32,435 nt of DNA from Mariaggregatimicrobium sp964498785 (GCA_964498785.1 CAZCJL010000074.1:1-32435); one strand, 5' to 3'; counted from the first letter of the stretch, positions 7,644 through 16,097 are shown. The notes: generated from the sequence alone by a model not told the origin. A program made the numbers and translations.

Positions 7644-8633
7644 TCACCGTTTCGTTAACTCCACGTTCCCCTCATCAGTATACACTTCCAGCAAAGAAAG
7701 TCCGCGTCCGATTTTACCACGTGCTCGTTCGCCATTTGCGGATTCCGAGATTTCAAGATCAAAGTTTGTTCTGATCCTTCCATCTTCTGTATCCAGCTTG
7801 ATTTTCAAATCAGCATTTTTATCAATAAAAATAAAAATATCGCCTTCATCCGAATAAAATCGATAGCGGCCATTACCGGACACTTCGAATTCAGCTTCGA
7901 TATCTCCCTCATCTGTCTTAAGTTCCATCGATTTTGAGACGACTTTTTTCAGGATGATATTCCCTTCATCACAATCAAGTCGTAAATTACCAAACTCGCA
8001 TTCTTCCATCCAAATGTTACCCTCATCCGTATAAATTGAGACTCGATCATTGATACTGGTCAACTTAAAACCTTTCAGATCACCCTCATCAATATCAATA
8101 TTTGTCATTCCTAAATTACAATCATCCATACTGAGATCACCCTCATCAAGAATCACATCAATATCTCCGCTAAAATTTGTGATATTAATATCCCCTTCAT
8201 CATTCTCTATTCGCAATTTTATTTCCGGAGGAACTTTTAATTCAAAATCAACACGTATATCTCTTTTGCCAAGCCCAGTCCATAAATCCGGATCAAACAG
8301 ATCAAATAATGAAAATTTGTTACCGTCGGTCATTCTTAATTGACGAATGACCAATCGGTCGTTATCGTGTTCAATCTGAACTTCGATTTTTTCCAGCAGT
8401 CTTTCCGCTTCCTTTTTTGATCGTGCCTGAGCCCGTTTCACTATTTTGACCCATACTTCATCCTTATCCCATGAAGTCACTTTTATCATTCCGTCATCGC
8501 CTGTTAAATCTAACAAACCACCAGAGTTGAACTTAAATGTCCGTTCTTCTTTTTCAGTGATTTCATACGCATATAAATTTACGCTAAAGATTAACAGCAG
8601 CATTATTAAACCGAAGTTAGCTTTAAACTTCAT
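7644..8633 (-). CDS. DUF4097-type secreted beta-repeat protein with DEG ladder
   Basis: 329 residues with a clear signal peptide (KANFGLIMLLLIFSVNLYAY) and no anchor, so periplasmic or secreted. Residues ~40-140 carry the DUF4097-like start: LDLTGDDGMIKVTSW and a lysine-rich helix. From 145 the protein is a regular beta ladder with DEG[DN] at residues 145, 163, 182, 203, 222, 241, 262 and 320, and an EDG at 283-285. The spacing of 18-21 residues is one coil of a beta-helix or one hairpin pair per repeat, which would stack acidic side chains in a line. DUF4097 proteins are widespread in FCB bacteria and often called putative adhesins, with no biochemistry known to me. AAGGAGC upstream of the ATG is a strong ribosome binding site. 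It lies 26 bp after the epimerase gene, so likely co-transcribed. Confidence 0.85.
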   Translation of the reverse strand: MKFKANFGLIMLLLIFSVNLYAYEITEKEERTFKFNSGGLLDLTGDDGMIKVTSWDKDEVWVKIVKRAQARSKKEAERLLEKIEVQIEHDNDRLVIRQLRMTDGNKFSLFDLFDPDLWTGLGKRDIRVDFELKVPPEIKLRIENDEGDINITNFSGDIDVILDEGDLSMDDCNLGMTNIDIDEGDLKGFKLTSINDRVSIYTDEGNIWMEECEFGNLRLDCDEGNIILKKVVSKSMELKTDEGDIEAEFEVSGNGRYRFYSDEGDIFIFIDKNADLKIKLDTEDGRIRTNFDLEISESANGERARGKIGRGLSLLEVYTDEGNVELTKR

Positions 8634-8659
8634 TTTTTAAGCTCCTTTCAAAATGAGTT

Positions 8660-9730
8660 CTAAATCAACATTCCTTTGTCAAGCAATTCATGTTTGACTC
8701 TTTCCAGAGAACTCTCCATAACTTTTTCCCAAACCGAGATGAAAAAATCTTCGATATCATAGCTGATAAACTCGTGTTCACCGGTACTATTGTACGGGGT
8801 TGCCCTTTTAGAAAACTCATCAGTCCAGACTTCCAGAGTTTTGCGAATTCCTTCTTTAATACCAACTTCGGGTTGATAGCCTAATTCCGTTTTGATTTTA
8901 CTAATATCAATAACAAAGGAATATCGATAACAGAATGGGAATACATATTTCGTATTGACAAGTTCTTTAAAAATGTCGTACGGAAAATTAACAGCTCGAA
9001 CTTTTTGCCCCATTACATCAGCAATAAGTTTAATATATTCATTTAAACTAATAATTTCATCGCCCGTGATATTGTAGCATTCACCGATCGCTTTGTCTTT
9101 TACGATTGCTAATAAAAATCCTTGAATAATATCTTCAATATAGGCGGGTTGTACAAGATTCTGCCCGTGGCCCGGAATTAATATTTTTTCACGACCGTTT
9201 TTCAACCGTTCCATATAATACCACTCCCGCATTTCCCCGGGGCCATTAATTTCAGCCGGTCTTAATGATACAAACGGAAACCCGTTTTTATCGAACTGTT
9301 CAACGAGATATTCCTCGATTAATGACTTATTGTGGGCATAAGAATTTTGCGATGACAGCGGAAACAAACGTCTGTTCCGTATCGGCAGTCTAAGGCGATC
9401 ATCAAGTCCTTTATTAAGCGCTACTGCCAGACTACTGCAAAATATATATCGGCCGATCTGATCCCGCAATGTTTCAACAACCAGTTCCACCTCTTCCGGT
9501 ATATAAGCGCACGTATCGATCACCACATCAAAGGTTTGGTTTTCCAGCGACGTTCTGAATCGTTCCTCATCATGCCGATCGCAAATAATCCACTCAACAT
9601 CACTGGCATAAGAAAATGTGTCTTTGCGAGTTCCCCGATTCAGTAATGTTACCTCCTGGTTCCCTTTTAGCAACGCTTCAGTCAGATATTTCCCGAGAAA
9701 CCGTGTTCCACCTATAATCAGGATTTTCAT
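8660..9730 (-). CDS. NAD-dependent epimerase/dehydratase family protein (extended SDR)
   Basis: 356 residues. The N-terminus ILIIGGTRFLGKYLTEALLK is the Rossmann GxxGxxG-type NAD(P) motif of extended short-chain dehydrogenases. The catalytic Ser is in YIFCSSLAV (Ser99/100) and the YxxxK pair is Tyr131/Lys135 in NSYAHNKSLIEEYL. The C-terminal half carries the sugar-substrate region (RPAEINGPGEMREWYY, PAYIEDIIQGFLLAI, YNITGDE). Such enzymes epimerise or dehydrate nucleotide sugars in the cytoplasm, but subfamily and substrate cannot be fixed; the chloroplast CSP41-like branch has similar openings. It is followed after 26 bp by the DUF4097 gene. A TTGACA-type promoter lies just upstream at 9775-9803. 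Confidence 0.88.
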   Translation of the reverse strand: MKILIIGGTRFLGKYLTEALLKGNQEVTLLNRGTRKDTFSYASDVEWIICDRHDEERFRTSLENQTFDVVIDTCAYIPEEVELVVETLRDQIGRYIFCSSLAVALNKGLDDRLRLPIRNRRLFPLSSQNSYAHNKSLIEEYLVEQFDKNGFPFVSLRPAEINGPGEMREWYYMERLKNGREKILIPGHGQNLVQPAYIEDIIQGFLLAIVKDKAIGECYNITGDEIISLNEYIKLIADVMGQKVRAVNFPYDIFKELVNTKYVFPFCYRYSFVIDISKIKTELGYQPEVGIKEGIRKTLEVWTDEFSKRATPYNSTGEHEFISYDIEDFFISVWEKVMESSLERVKHELLDKGMLI

Positions 9731-9774
9731 AGCTCATTTCCCTCATTTTCATTATTTTATTAACTATCCTTAAT

Positions 9775-9803
9775 AATAAAATAATTTTTTAACTTGATGT
9801 CAA
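9775..9803 (-). promoter_or_regulatory. Probable promoter for the epimerase-DUF4097 transcript
   Basis: On the minus strand TTGACA (9803-9798) is followed by a 17-base AT-rich spacer and TTTATT (9780-9775), 45 bp before the epimerase start codon at 9730. The -35 box is perfect and the -10 box is moderate. The same ACTTGACAT context precedes the promoter at 13468, which supports both. Confidence 0.45.
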
Positions 9804-9856
9804 GTGAATTTTCAATCAAGTCAAATGGGACTCATCATAAAAAGAGGAAAAGCCAT

Positions 9857-9887
9857 GATTTCCGAAATCTCAAAAACTTCGGAAATC
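9857..9887. repeat. AGATTTCCGAAATC hairpin repeat, copy 2
   Basis: A perfect 10-bp stem, GATTTCCGAA (9857-9866) with TTCGGAAATC (9878-9887), around an 11-nt loop. On the minus strand it starts 28 bp after the stop of the Omp85-type gene. It shares the TTTCCGAAATCTC core with copy 1 (1843-1877), and both are followed by a similar GCnTTCTG stretch, so the repeat unit may be longer than the hairpin. Confidence 0.75.
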
Positions 9888-9914
9888 TGTGCTTCTGTTA
9901 GTAAAACTCGCTGG

Positions 9915-12155
9915 CTAAAACGGTTTCCGAATTCGAAATGTAACAACAAGCGGCTTATCCTTGTCATGCATTTGTTTGGCCACAGATACCCGCACGTTGC
10001 CTTCATAATTAGAAAAAGCAATGCCAACATCGGTCATTAAATCATCCCATTCGATATCGTCAAACGATTTACATGCGCCAGATTTATCAACTGCATTCCA
10101 GACCAGTCCTGCATCTGCAAATAAAATCAGGTTTACGTCATTAAACCATAAATGATTCAGAATACCGCGGGGACCATATAAACGATACTCGGCATTTCCT
10201 AAAATCATCCGGTCACCATCTTTAAATTCTTTAAATTTATACCCGCGCAATGTTGAAATACCTCCCAGATCGAACCTGAATTGAGTGGGTAAAAAACCTC
10301 TGGCAGACCCAGCTCGCAACCGAAAATCGAAATTTTCTCCGTACCCGATTGGCTGGTAGCGGCGGATATCCAAAATATAGCGATCGAAATCCAAACCTGC
10401 ATTTTCAAAATCCGGGCCTGCAAATTCGCCAAGTAAATTAATAAACCATCCTTGAGTTGGATATTTAAAATCATTTCTTGTATCCAGCGTTATTTTTAAA
10501 TACCCGCTTTTTAATTCAAGTTCATCGATCAACGGATTATCTCGAAATTTTTTATTACCGCCAAAGAGTGACCAATTGGTTTCTTTTTTCATGTTGTGAT
10601 ATTTATCTTTTTGATACCCGGCAGTAATCGAAAAGTGCGGAGTAATATTCTGCGTTAAATAAGCGCTGGCGCCGTTGCGGCGATAAAAATCGTGAAAATC
10701 TTCACGCAGGAAAAACGCAGCCAGCGAATTTTCGAATGTCGACATAATCCACCTGTCCTGAGTATCGGTCAAATCATGAGCTTCCGCGCCAACAGACATT
10801 GAAAAAAATCGTCGCTCGATGCCAACTTGAAAACGTCCGTCTTTGTTTTGGAATCCGTAACCAGCGTGCCCATAAACTGACACACTAAACCGGTTTTCTT
10901 TGTACCAGTCATTTCTGGGTACCCGAACTCCGAGGAATAATCCTTCCACGCGATTATAGCGAAACATGAAATTATCAGACTCGACGTCGTCATCGTAATT
11001 CCTTGTTGATGATTTACGTCTTTCCCACTCATCCTCATCTTTTGGCTTAACCTGAACACCAGTCCAGCCAACATCCACATGCTGCTTATCATCTTCAACT
11101 TTAACTCCGCGCCATGTTGTTTGAACAACATCTCCGCCGACAAAGGAACCTCTGTCCCGATAAATTTTGCCACCAACACTTACAACATCACCACTCACAT
11201 ACCCCAGGGAATCCAGTTCCACATCACCAAAAATGGAAACAACTTCACCATCCACTTCACCCCGTATGAGAGCTTTGCCTTTCATCACCACAACGCTTCC
11301 GCTTATCACTTCATCCTCTTCGATGGTTACATTCCCCCAAAATCGGAAAATATCAGACTTGCGTTTGCTTCTGCTGCGCAAAAACCGGCGCTCGATATCT
11401 TCCTGAATTTCTTCATCACGTTCATCAAACTTTTCCTGCTGTTCCACGACACCCACTTCCGAAGCACCGTCAAACAACTCGCCGGTTACCAACGCATTGG
11501 GAGCGACTTCCAGTCGACCGTCAAAATTGATTGCATGCCCATCTACGGCAGCAGATTCTGCAAGATAAACATCACCATCCAGGCAGTAAAGGTCACCATC
11601 AACTTTGCCCTTTACAGACAGCTCCTTGCCAAAAACGATTACGTCTCCTGAGATAGTCTCATCTTTTCCGATGACAACCTGCATATTACCCTCATCATCG
11701 CTCCGTTTTGAGAACAGGTGATATTCCGTTCGATAGCCCGGTATTTCTCTAAAATCGGAGATTCGCACCCGAAATGAACTGATGCTAATGAGATCACCGG
11801 CAATTTTGGAATCCTCATCCTTTTTAATTTCGCTGTGATAGCTAACGATGTTCCCAAATATTCGGGCCGTGCGTTTAATTTGTACTTCACTCCAGATAGC
11901 GACAACATCCCCGTATATCTCTCCGTGAATTGTAAGCACGCCATCGGCAATAAAAAAATCTGCATACACTTTTTCATCTTCTCCAATAACAACATCGACG
12001 TCATTATAGCGGTTCAATGCTTTTTTCGCTTGCCCCTCATCATCGATAACCGCCGCGAATGAGCCATTGCTCAATAACAACGCGGCGACAACTAAAATAA
12101 ACGCAAGAAGCAATAAAATGACAAAAATTAATTGCCGATAAAAAACTGACTTCAT
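9915..12155 (-). CDS. Bactofilin-like beta-helix modules fused to an Omp85-superfamily outer membrane barrel
   Basis: 746 residues. An N-terminal signal or anchor segment (~8-35) exports it. Three repeated modules follow at ~54-125, ~158-229 and ~273-345, each with the bactofilin-like pattern EDExxxxDxxxxxG, IxGExxGDVVxxxGDV and GDVVSxxG, i.e. short right-handed beta-helix rungs. A charged linker (~350-395) leads to a ~350-residue barrel starting LFLGVRVPRNDWY. It has alternating amphipathic strands, GGISTLRGYKFKEF at 631-644 (the Omp85 [VL]RG[FY] loop-6 signature) and a terminal Phe typical of BAM substrates. No POTRA domain is seen; the beta-helix modules take its place. Likely an outer membrane assembly or translocation factor, by inference only. 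AGGGAG before the ATG supports the start. Confidence 0.82.
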   Translation of the reverse strand: MKSVFYRQLIFVILLLLAFILVVAALLLSNGSFAAVIDDEGQAKKALNRYNDVDVVIGEDEKVYADFFIADGVLTIHGEIYGDVVAIWSEVQIKRTARIFGNIVSYHSEIKKDEDSKIAGDLISISSFRVRISDFREIPGYRTEYHLFSKRSDDEGNMQVVIGKDETISGDVIVFGKELSVKGKVDGDLYCLDGDVYLAESAAVDGHAINFDGRLEVAPNALVTGELFDGASEVGVVEQQEKFDERDEEIQEDIERRFLRSRSKRKSDIFRFWGNVTIEEDEVISGSVVVMKGKALIRGEVDGEVVSIFGDVELDSLGYVSGDVVSVGGKIYRDRGSFVGGDVVQTTWRGVKVEDDKQHVDVGWTGVQVKPKDEDEWERRKSSTRNYDDDVESDNFMFRYNRVEGLFLGVRVPRNDWYKENRFSVSVYGHAGYGFQNKDGRFQVGIERRFFSMSVGAEAHDLTDTQDRWIMSTFENSLAAFFLREDFHDFYRRNGASAYLTQNITPHFSITAGYQKDKYHNMKKETNWSLFGGNKKFRDNPLIDELELKSGYLKITLDTRNDFKYPTQGWFINLLGEFAGPDFENAGLDFDRYILDIRRYQPIGYGENFDFRLRAGSARGFLPTQFRFDLGGISTLRGYKFKEFKDGDRMILGNAEYRLYGPRGILNHLWFNDVNLILFADAGLVWNAVDKSGACKSFDDIEWDDLMTDVGIAFSNYEGNVRVSVAKQMHDKDKPLVVTFRIRKPF

Positions 12156-12578
12156 CTGATTTTCTCCCTGTGTGTTTCGTTGTTAAAAACGCCAAATCAT
12201 GTTAATATTAATGTTACGCGTGCACCGTAATTTTTATGGTTCAAAACAAACGACCCATTAATTTTACAAATCGCACAACATTGTATATAATTTCTATTCA
12301 AATATTCACAATTATATCACGCAATCTCCATACCAATTAAATACGTTAAATGCCCGCACCAAATTAATTGGTAAACAGTGCCTGTTATTATTAACGTTAT
12401 AAATTAATCTCAATCAAAAAAGCGCTACCTGTTTTTACGGACGCCGTCATGAAGGTTTCATGCTGTGGTAATTTTACACAGTGTCTTTTCATGATAGTTG
12501 TTGTAAAATTACACACCTTTCAAAGTTATTCTAAAGGAAATTATATAACTTTCGATATTATAATAAAATAGCATTGAG
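12156..12578. promoter_or_regulatory. Divergent intergenic region with several inverted repeats
   Basis: This 423-bp AT-rich gap separates the minus-strand Omp85-type gene from the plus-strand anti-sigma kinase gene and must hold both promoters. It contains three perfect inverted repeats: TACCAATTAA/TTAATTGGTA (12331-12340 and 12364-12373), CATGAA/TTCATG (12448-12453 and 12457-12462), and GTAATTTTACA/TGTAAAATTAC (12468-12478 and 12502-12512). The last is 66 bp upstream of the anti-sigma gene. A TATAAT-like stretch is at 12556-12563. No gene is evident. Confidence 0.5.
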
Positions 12579-12992
12579 ATGATTTCTATGGCAATTTATC
12601 AAATTAATCTTCACAGCCAATTATCAGATTTATCGATTTTACGAACCCGTGTTAACACGATTTTCAACAAAGAAAAGCTCACTGACGAGGTATTGCAAAA
12701 GGACATTTTACTTGTTTTAACCGAGCTATTTACGAACTATATAAAACACGCAAATGAATTACCCCGTGATTCAATAACAATTTTTGTAAAAATTTCAGAC
12801 CATTCAATTGAAATCGTTTTTCACGATTCGGGGCGTCCCTTTAAACCGATTATAAAAAAACCGAACTTATCCGAATTACCCGAGAACGGATTTGGCTTGT
12901 TTATCGTAAATTCTTTAATGGATGAATATGAATATTTTCCGAGAAATTCAGATCGCGACTATAACATTACAAAATTAACAAAAGTCTTATGA
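12579..12992 (+). CDS. RsbW/SpoIIAB-like anti-sigma factor serine kinase (HATPase)
   Basis: 137 residues, the normal length for this family and a single GHKL ATPase domain. The N-box is ELFTNYIKHA (Glu49, Asn53), the G1 box is FHDSGRPF (Asp83), and the G2-like lid is PENGFGLFIVNSLMDE (~101-116), the form typical of bacterial anti-sigma kinases. Such proteins bind a sigma factor and phosphorylate their antagonist on Ser. The start may be the ATG at 12588 instead, since GAG sits 9 bases before it and MAIYQINL is the usual beginning. It lies 13 bp before a STAS gene, the expected antagonist. No sigma factor or PP2C phosphatase gene is in the window, so the output is unknown. Confidence 0.9.
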   Translation: MISMAIYQINLHSQLSDLSILRTRVNTIFNKEKLTDEVLQKDILLVLTELFTNYIKHANELPRDSITIFVKISDHSIEIVFHDSGRPFKPIIKKPNLSELPENGFGLFIVNSLMDEYEYFPRNSDRDYNITKLTKVL

Positions 12993-13005
12993 AAGGAAAA
13001 CACCG

Positions 13006-13344
13006 TTGAAATTGAATATTGAAATAGAAGAGAAATCAAACAAGAGCGAGTTGCTCAAATTGTCCGGAATAATGAACGCCGAAACAATCACCGAATTTCG
13101 GGAGCATATAAATCATGTGGCACAAAGTGATTTGAAACTAGTTGTGCTTAACCTTCAAATGCTTGAAGAAATCGACAGTTCCGGAGTTGGTGCGATCATC
13201 TCATTATTGAAACATCTGCGGCTAAAAAACGGAGAGCTGCGCATTTTAAAAATCAGAGGCGCTGTTAAAAAATTGTTTGAATTGCTTCAGATTGACCGCG
13301 GTCTGGATATTTATGAGGATAGCAAGCAAGCATTCCACAATTGA
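13006..13344 (+). CDS. STAS domain anti-anti-sigma factor
   Basis: 112 residues, one STAS domain. The motif EEIDSSGVGAIISLLKHLR holds the conserved DSSG with phosphorylatable Ser58/59, as in SpoIIAA/RsbV. The preceding strand is LKLVVLNLQ and the following one GELRILKI. Translation starts at a TTG (13006), chosen because AAGGA lies 8 bases upstream and no ATG fits; protein Met-1 is therefore encoded by TTG. With the kinase gene 13 bp upstream it forms a two-gene partner switch: dephosphorylated STAS would bind the kinase and free its partner. Confidence 0.92.
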   Translation: MKLNIEIEEKSNKSELLKLSGIMNAETITEFREHINHVAQSDLKLVVLNLQMLEEIDSSGVGAIISLLKHLRLKNGELRILKIRGAVKKLFELLQIDRGLDIYEDSKQAFHN

Positions 13345-13699
13345 TTTTTAATGCAAATGTCAGCAATTCTTTTATAAATGGCAATATAATCTTAATCCGA
13401 AAGACATCTGCCATTTGTACTATCCTTTCATTCAGTTAAGGAGTCTTAATTTTTTGTAATTTTTCACTTGACATTTCGCTAATAAATAAGTATATTTTGC
13501 ACCGAAAATAGTCAATAATTTAAATAGATTATAACATGCCAAATAATATTACACTTATTATTGAATTTCAATGTTCTGCATCTTCCTTCCTGATTTTCGA
13601 GACAATGTATAAGTTTATCTTATTTGTATCTTACACAACTTCAGCGCCAAGAATGTTTGATATATCAATTTAAAATCATTACTAAGAGAAAAATTAGAT
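13345..13699. other. Intergenic region, 355 bp, with hairpin and promoter
   Basis: AT-rich spacer after the STAS gene. An inverted repeat AAATGGCA/TGCCATTT (13376-13383 and 13409-13416) lies about 30 bp after the STAS stop and may form part of its 3' end. A good promoter is at 13468-13496. The ~200 bp between promoter and the next start codon hold no open frame and would be a long leader. Confidence 0.5.
13468..13496 (+). promoter_or_regulatory. Sigma-70-type promoter for the secreted-protein gene
   Basis: TTGACA, exactly 17 bases, then TATATT: a consensus -35, optimal spacing and a good -10. The start codon of the 750-residue secreted protein is at 13700, so the predicted leader is nearly 200 bases. 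The same ACTTGACAT context is seen before the epimerase gene on the other strand. Confidence 0.6.
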
Positions 13700-15952
13700 A
13701 TGAAGCATCCGTTTTTTATTCGATTTAGTATTATAATGATCGTGTTCTTTTACTCGGCTGTTTCCCAAAATCAAGTTTTAAACAACCGAGATTTGCACCC
13801 CCCATCAACTCTTACAAAAACTACAGTCGATGATTATCGTCACTTCCACAATATCGGAAACCTGGGTATGACAATCACGAATTACGGATTGCTTGGCCAG
13901 GGATATCTTACTGCACTGCAAGACCAGCCATCATGTATGTACAAATATCGCTCGCGTTTAGAAAAAGAGCAGGTCGAGCATTTTTCGTATGCCGGATTGT
14001 GGATCGGCGGTATTGGTGGGATGAACGGCGAAGAAAAAACACTGGTATCGACTGCCATTGTCGATGGAGTATTTGAATATGGAGAAGCGGGATTCGAATT
14101 TACCAATTCAGCAGATCCCGGCGATACGGTTCGCGAACGATCAGCGATCGTCACTTCTCCCAAATATGATCCCAAAGCGATTTCGCATCAGGATTTTCTA
14201 TGTGACTTTACAGACCGCAATTTAATCGTACCTGGTTCCGATATTGAGATTATTGACCATATTTCGCTGGGAGTAAATGTTCACATGGAATCTTATGCCT
14301 GGAATTATTCCTATGCCGACGCCTTTGTTATCCTGAATTACACATTCACAAATATTTCGCAACATCCGATCCGTGATATATACGCAGGTTTATGGGTGGA
14401 TGCATCTATAGCGAATATGAACTACACCAATAAGTACGAACCCGGCGGCGGTTTCACCTGGTACGATAATTTGAATAACTATGATACCGAATATAAAATG
14501 GGCTATCAATACGATGTGGACGGTGATAACGGATTTGCCGAAAGTTATCTCGGAATACGCGTATTAGGCGCCTCGATCCCCAAAGATCAATACGAAGTAT
14601 ATTATGATATATGGAAATGGACTGCCTCGACCAATGCACAGAATCCGGATTATTTTATGCCTACCACGGACAGGGAGCGTTATGAGAAATTATCGACAAC
14701 ACCCGAAGGCGCGTTGCCTTCCGAAGAAAATAGCTGGATGCTGCTTGTTTCCGCAGGATCATTAGGCGATTTGAACCCGGGAGATTCACTGAATTTTGTG
14801 ATTGCCGTAGTATGCGGCGCATGGGGGCCGGGGAATACTGATACACCAGAGCGCCGAAAAAATTTGCGTTTGAATTCCGGGTGGGCTCAAACAGCATATA
14901 ATGGCGAAGATGTGGATGGTGACGGAAAGTTAGATCCCAACGAAGACGTTAATGGAAACGGGATTCTTGATGAAGGAGAAGACGAATATCGCGCAGAACT
15001 TGACCTGAACGGCAACGGTTATTGGGACCCGGGGGAAGAAGTATTTGGAGATGGGGATGGTCATCTTGATATTGAAGAAGATATTTATGAAAATCTGCAA
15101 AGAGGTATTGAAGCGGGAAATGGTAAAATAGATCGTTTTATTTTGCCCTCTCCCCCACCGTCACCAAATTTGCTTGTTGTTCCTGGAAATCAAAAAGTTA
15201 CCTTATATTGGGATAATCTACCCGAGGAATACGAAGACCCTATTACCAGAGAAAAAGATTTCGAAGGGTATCGCATTTATAGTTCTCCCAAAACAGCAGA
15301 AAGCCGGGAAGACGTTTCATTATTAGCCCAGTTTGATAAAAAAGATAGCCTTGAACTTGGATATGACACCGGCTTCGAGCATATTCGATTCGATACCACG
15401 ATTAACAACCATCAATATCAATATCGATTTGTAAATGATAATTTATTAAACGGTTGGCCAGGTTCCTATTATTTTGCAGTCACATCTTTTGATCGCGGCA
15501 ATCCCGCTAATAATTTGCCCAGTATGGAAAGCTCTATTTTTGAAAATATGACGTATGCAATTCCCGGCGCTGAAGTAAAACAACAAAATCAGCGAAAAAT
15601 TTACGTTTATCCCAATCCGTACCGGGCCGGGGCACTGTGGGATGGCTTTGGTGAGCGGGAACGGCTGATCTGGTTTGCAAATTTACCGGTAAAAGCGACT
15701 ATTCGCATTTTTACCCTTGCAGGCGACCTGGTCGATATCCTTAATCATGATGCGGCAACCTATAATGGAAGTGGTGTGACAATTTTAGAGCAAAAGACAG
15801 CAAATCAGGACGTCATATTTTCCGGCGGCGAACATGCCTGGGATCTCATCTCGCGCAGAGATCAGGCGATAGCCACAGGGCTCTATCTGTTCACTGTTAA
15901 AGATGAAGAAACAGGTGATATTTATTCAGGAAAATTTTTAGTTATAAAATAG
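13700..15952 (+). CDS. Large secreted protein with EF-hand-like loops, Fn3-like domain and type IX-like sorting domain
   Basis: 750 residues with an N-terminal signal peptide (hydrophobic 6-22, ending AVSQ). Residues ~45-390 are a large domain I do not recognise, rich in Tyr, Trp and Asp. Residues 404-461 hold four DxDGDGxLDxxE-type loops (DVDGDGKLDPNE, DVNGNGILDEGE, DLNGNGYWDPGE and a fourth at 450-461) that resemble calcium-binding dockerin/EF-hand loops. A fibronectin-III-like domain follows (~487-610; VPGNQKVTLYWD). From 637 the C-terminus, YPNPYRAG...IRIFTLAGDLV...GLYLFTVKD...GKFLVIK, is a type IX-like sorting/FlgD-like Ig module. Expected to be displayed on the surface or released. AAGAGA precedes the ATG. 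Confidence 0.85.
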   Translation: MKHPFFIRFSIIMIVFFYSAVSQNQVLNNRDLHPPSTLTKTTVDDYRHFHNIGNLGMTITNYGLLGQGYLTALQDQPSCMYKYRSRLEKEQVEHFSYAGLWIGGIGGMNGEEKTLVSTAIVDGVFEYGEAGFEFTNSADPGDTVRERSAIVTSPKYDPKAISHQDFLCDFTDRNLIVPGSDIEIIDHISLGVNVHMESYAWNYSYADAFVILNYTFTNISQHPIRDIYAGLWVDASIANMNYTNKYEPGGGFTWYDNLNNYDTEYKMGYQYDVDGDNGFAESYLGIRVLGASIPKDQYEVYYDIWKWTASTNAQNPDYFMPTTDRERYEKLSTTPEGALPSEENSWMLLVSAGSLGDLNPGDSLNFVIAVVCGAWGPGNTDTPERRKNLRLNSGWAQTAYNGEDVDGDGKLDPNEDVNGNGILDEGEDEYRAELDLNGNGYWDPGEEVFGDGDGHLDIEEDIYENLQRGIEAGNGKIDRFILPSPPPSPNLLVVPGNQKVTLYWDNLPEEYEDPITREKDFEGYRIYSSPKTAESREDVSLLAQFDKKDSLELGYDTGFEHIRFDTTINNHQYQYRFVNDNLLNGWPGSYYFAVTSFDRGNPANNLPSMESSIFENMTYAIPGAEVKQQNQRKIYVYPNPYRAGALWDGFGERERLIWFANLPVKATIRIFTLAGDLVDILNHDAATYNGSGVTILEQKTANQDVIFSGGEHAWDLISRRDQAIATGLYLFTVKDEETGDIYSGKFLVIK

Positions 15953-15987
15953 ATGATTTATTTTTTTATCCCGTGACTTTTTATACC

Positions 15988-16020
15988 AGATTTCCGAAAT
16001 CGTCACGATTTTAGAAATCT
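15988..16020. repeat. AGATTTCCGAAATC hairpin repeat, copy 3
   Basis: A 16-bp stem, AGATTTCCGAAATCGT (15988-16003) with ACGATTTTAGAAATCT (16005-16020), has one mismatch, one wobble and a single-base loop. It starts 36 bp after the stop of the 750-residue protein. Copies 1 and 2 share its left arm; the changes in the right arm mostly keep pairing, as expected for a structured element. Confidence 0.78.
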
Positions 16021-16097
16021 CACTTTTTTGATATTTTCGTTTAGACAATAGTTTGTACAATTAATCCACTCATTAAACAAAACATAGGAGATGTTAA

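Noticed and set aside
11079..11651. A 190-codon open frame on the plus strand
   Set aside because: It lies wholly inside the Omp85-fusion gene on the opposite strand, has no ribosome binding site and encodes no recognisable domain.
13468..13500. Bacteroidota-type promoter (TTG, then TAnnTTTG)
   Set aside because: The TATATTTTG stretch does not fit TAnnTTTG with correct spacing, while TTGACA-17-TATATT fits the sigma-70 form exactly.
14911..15084. A complete dockerin domain in the 750-residue protein
   Set aside because: The four Asp-rich loops resemble dockerin or EF-hand loops, but the helices and the paired-repeat spacing of a real dockerin are missing.
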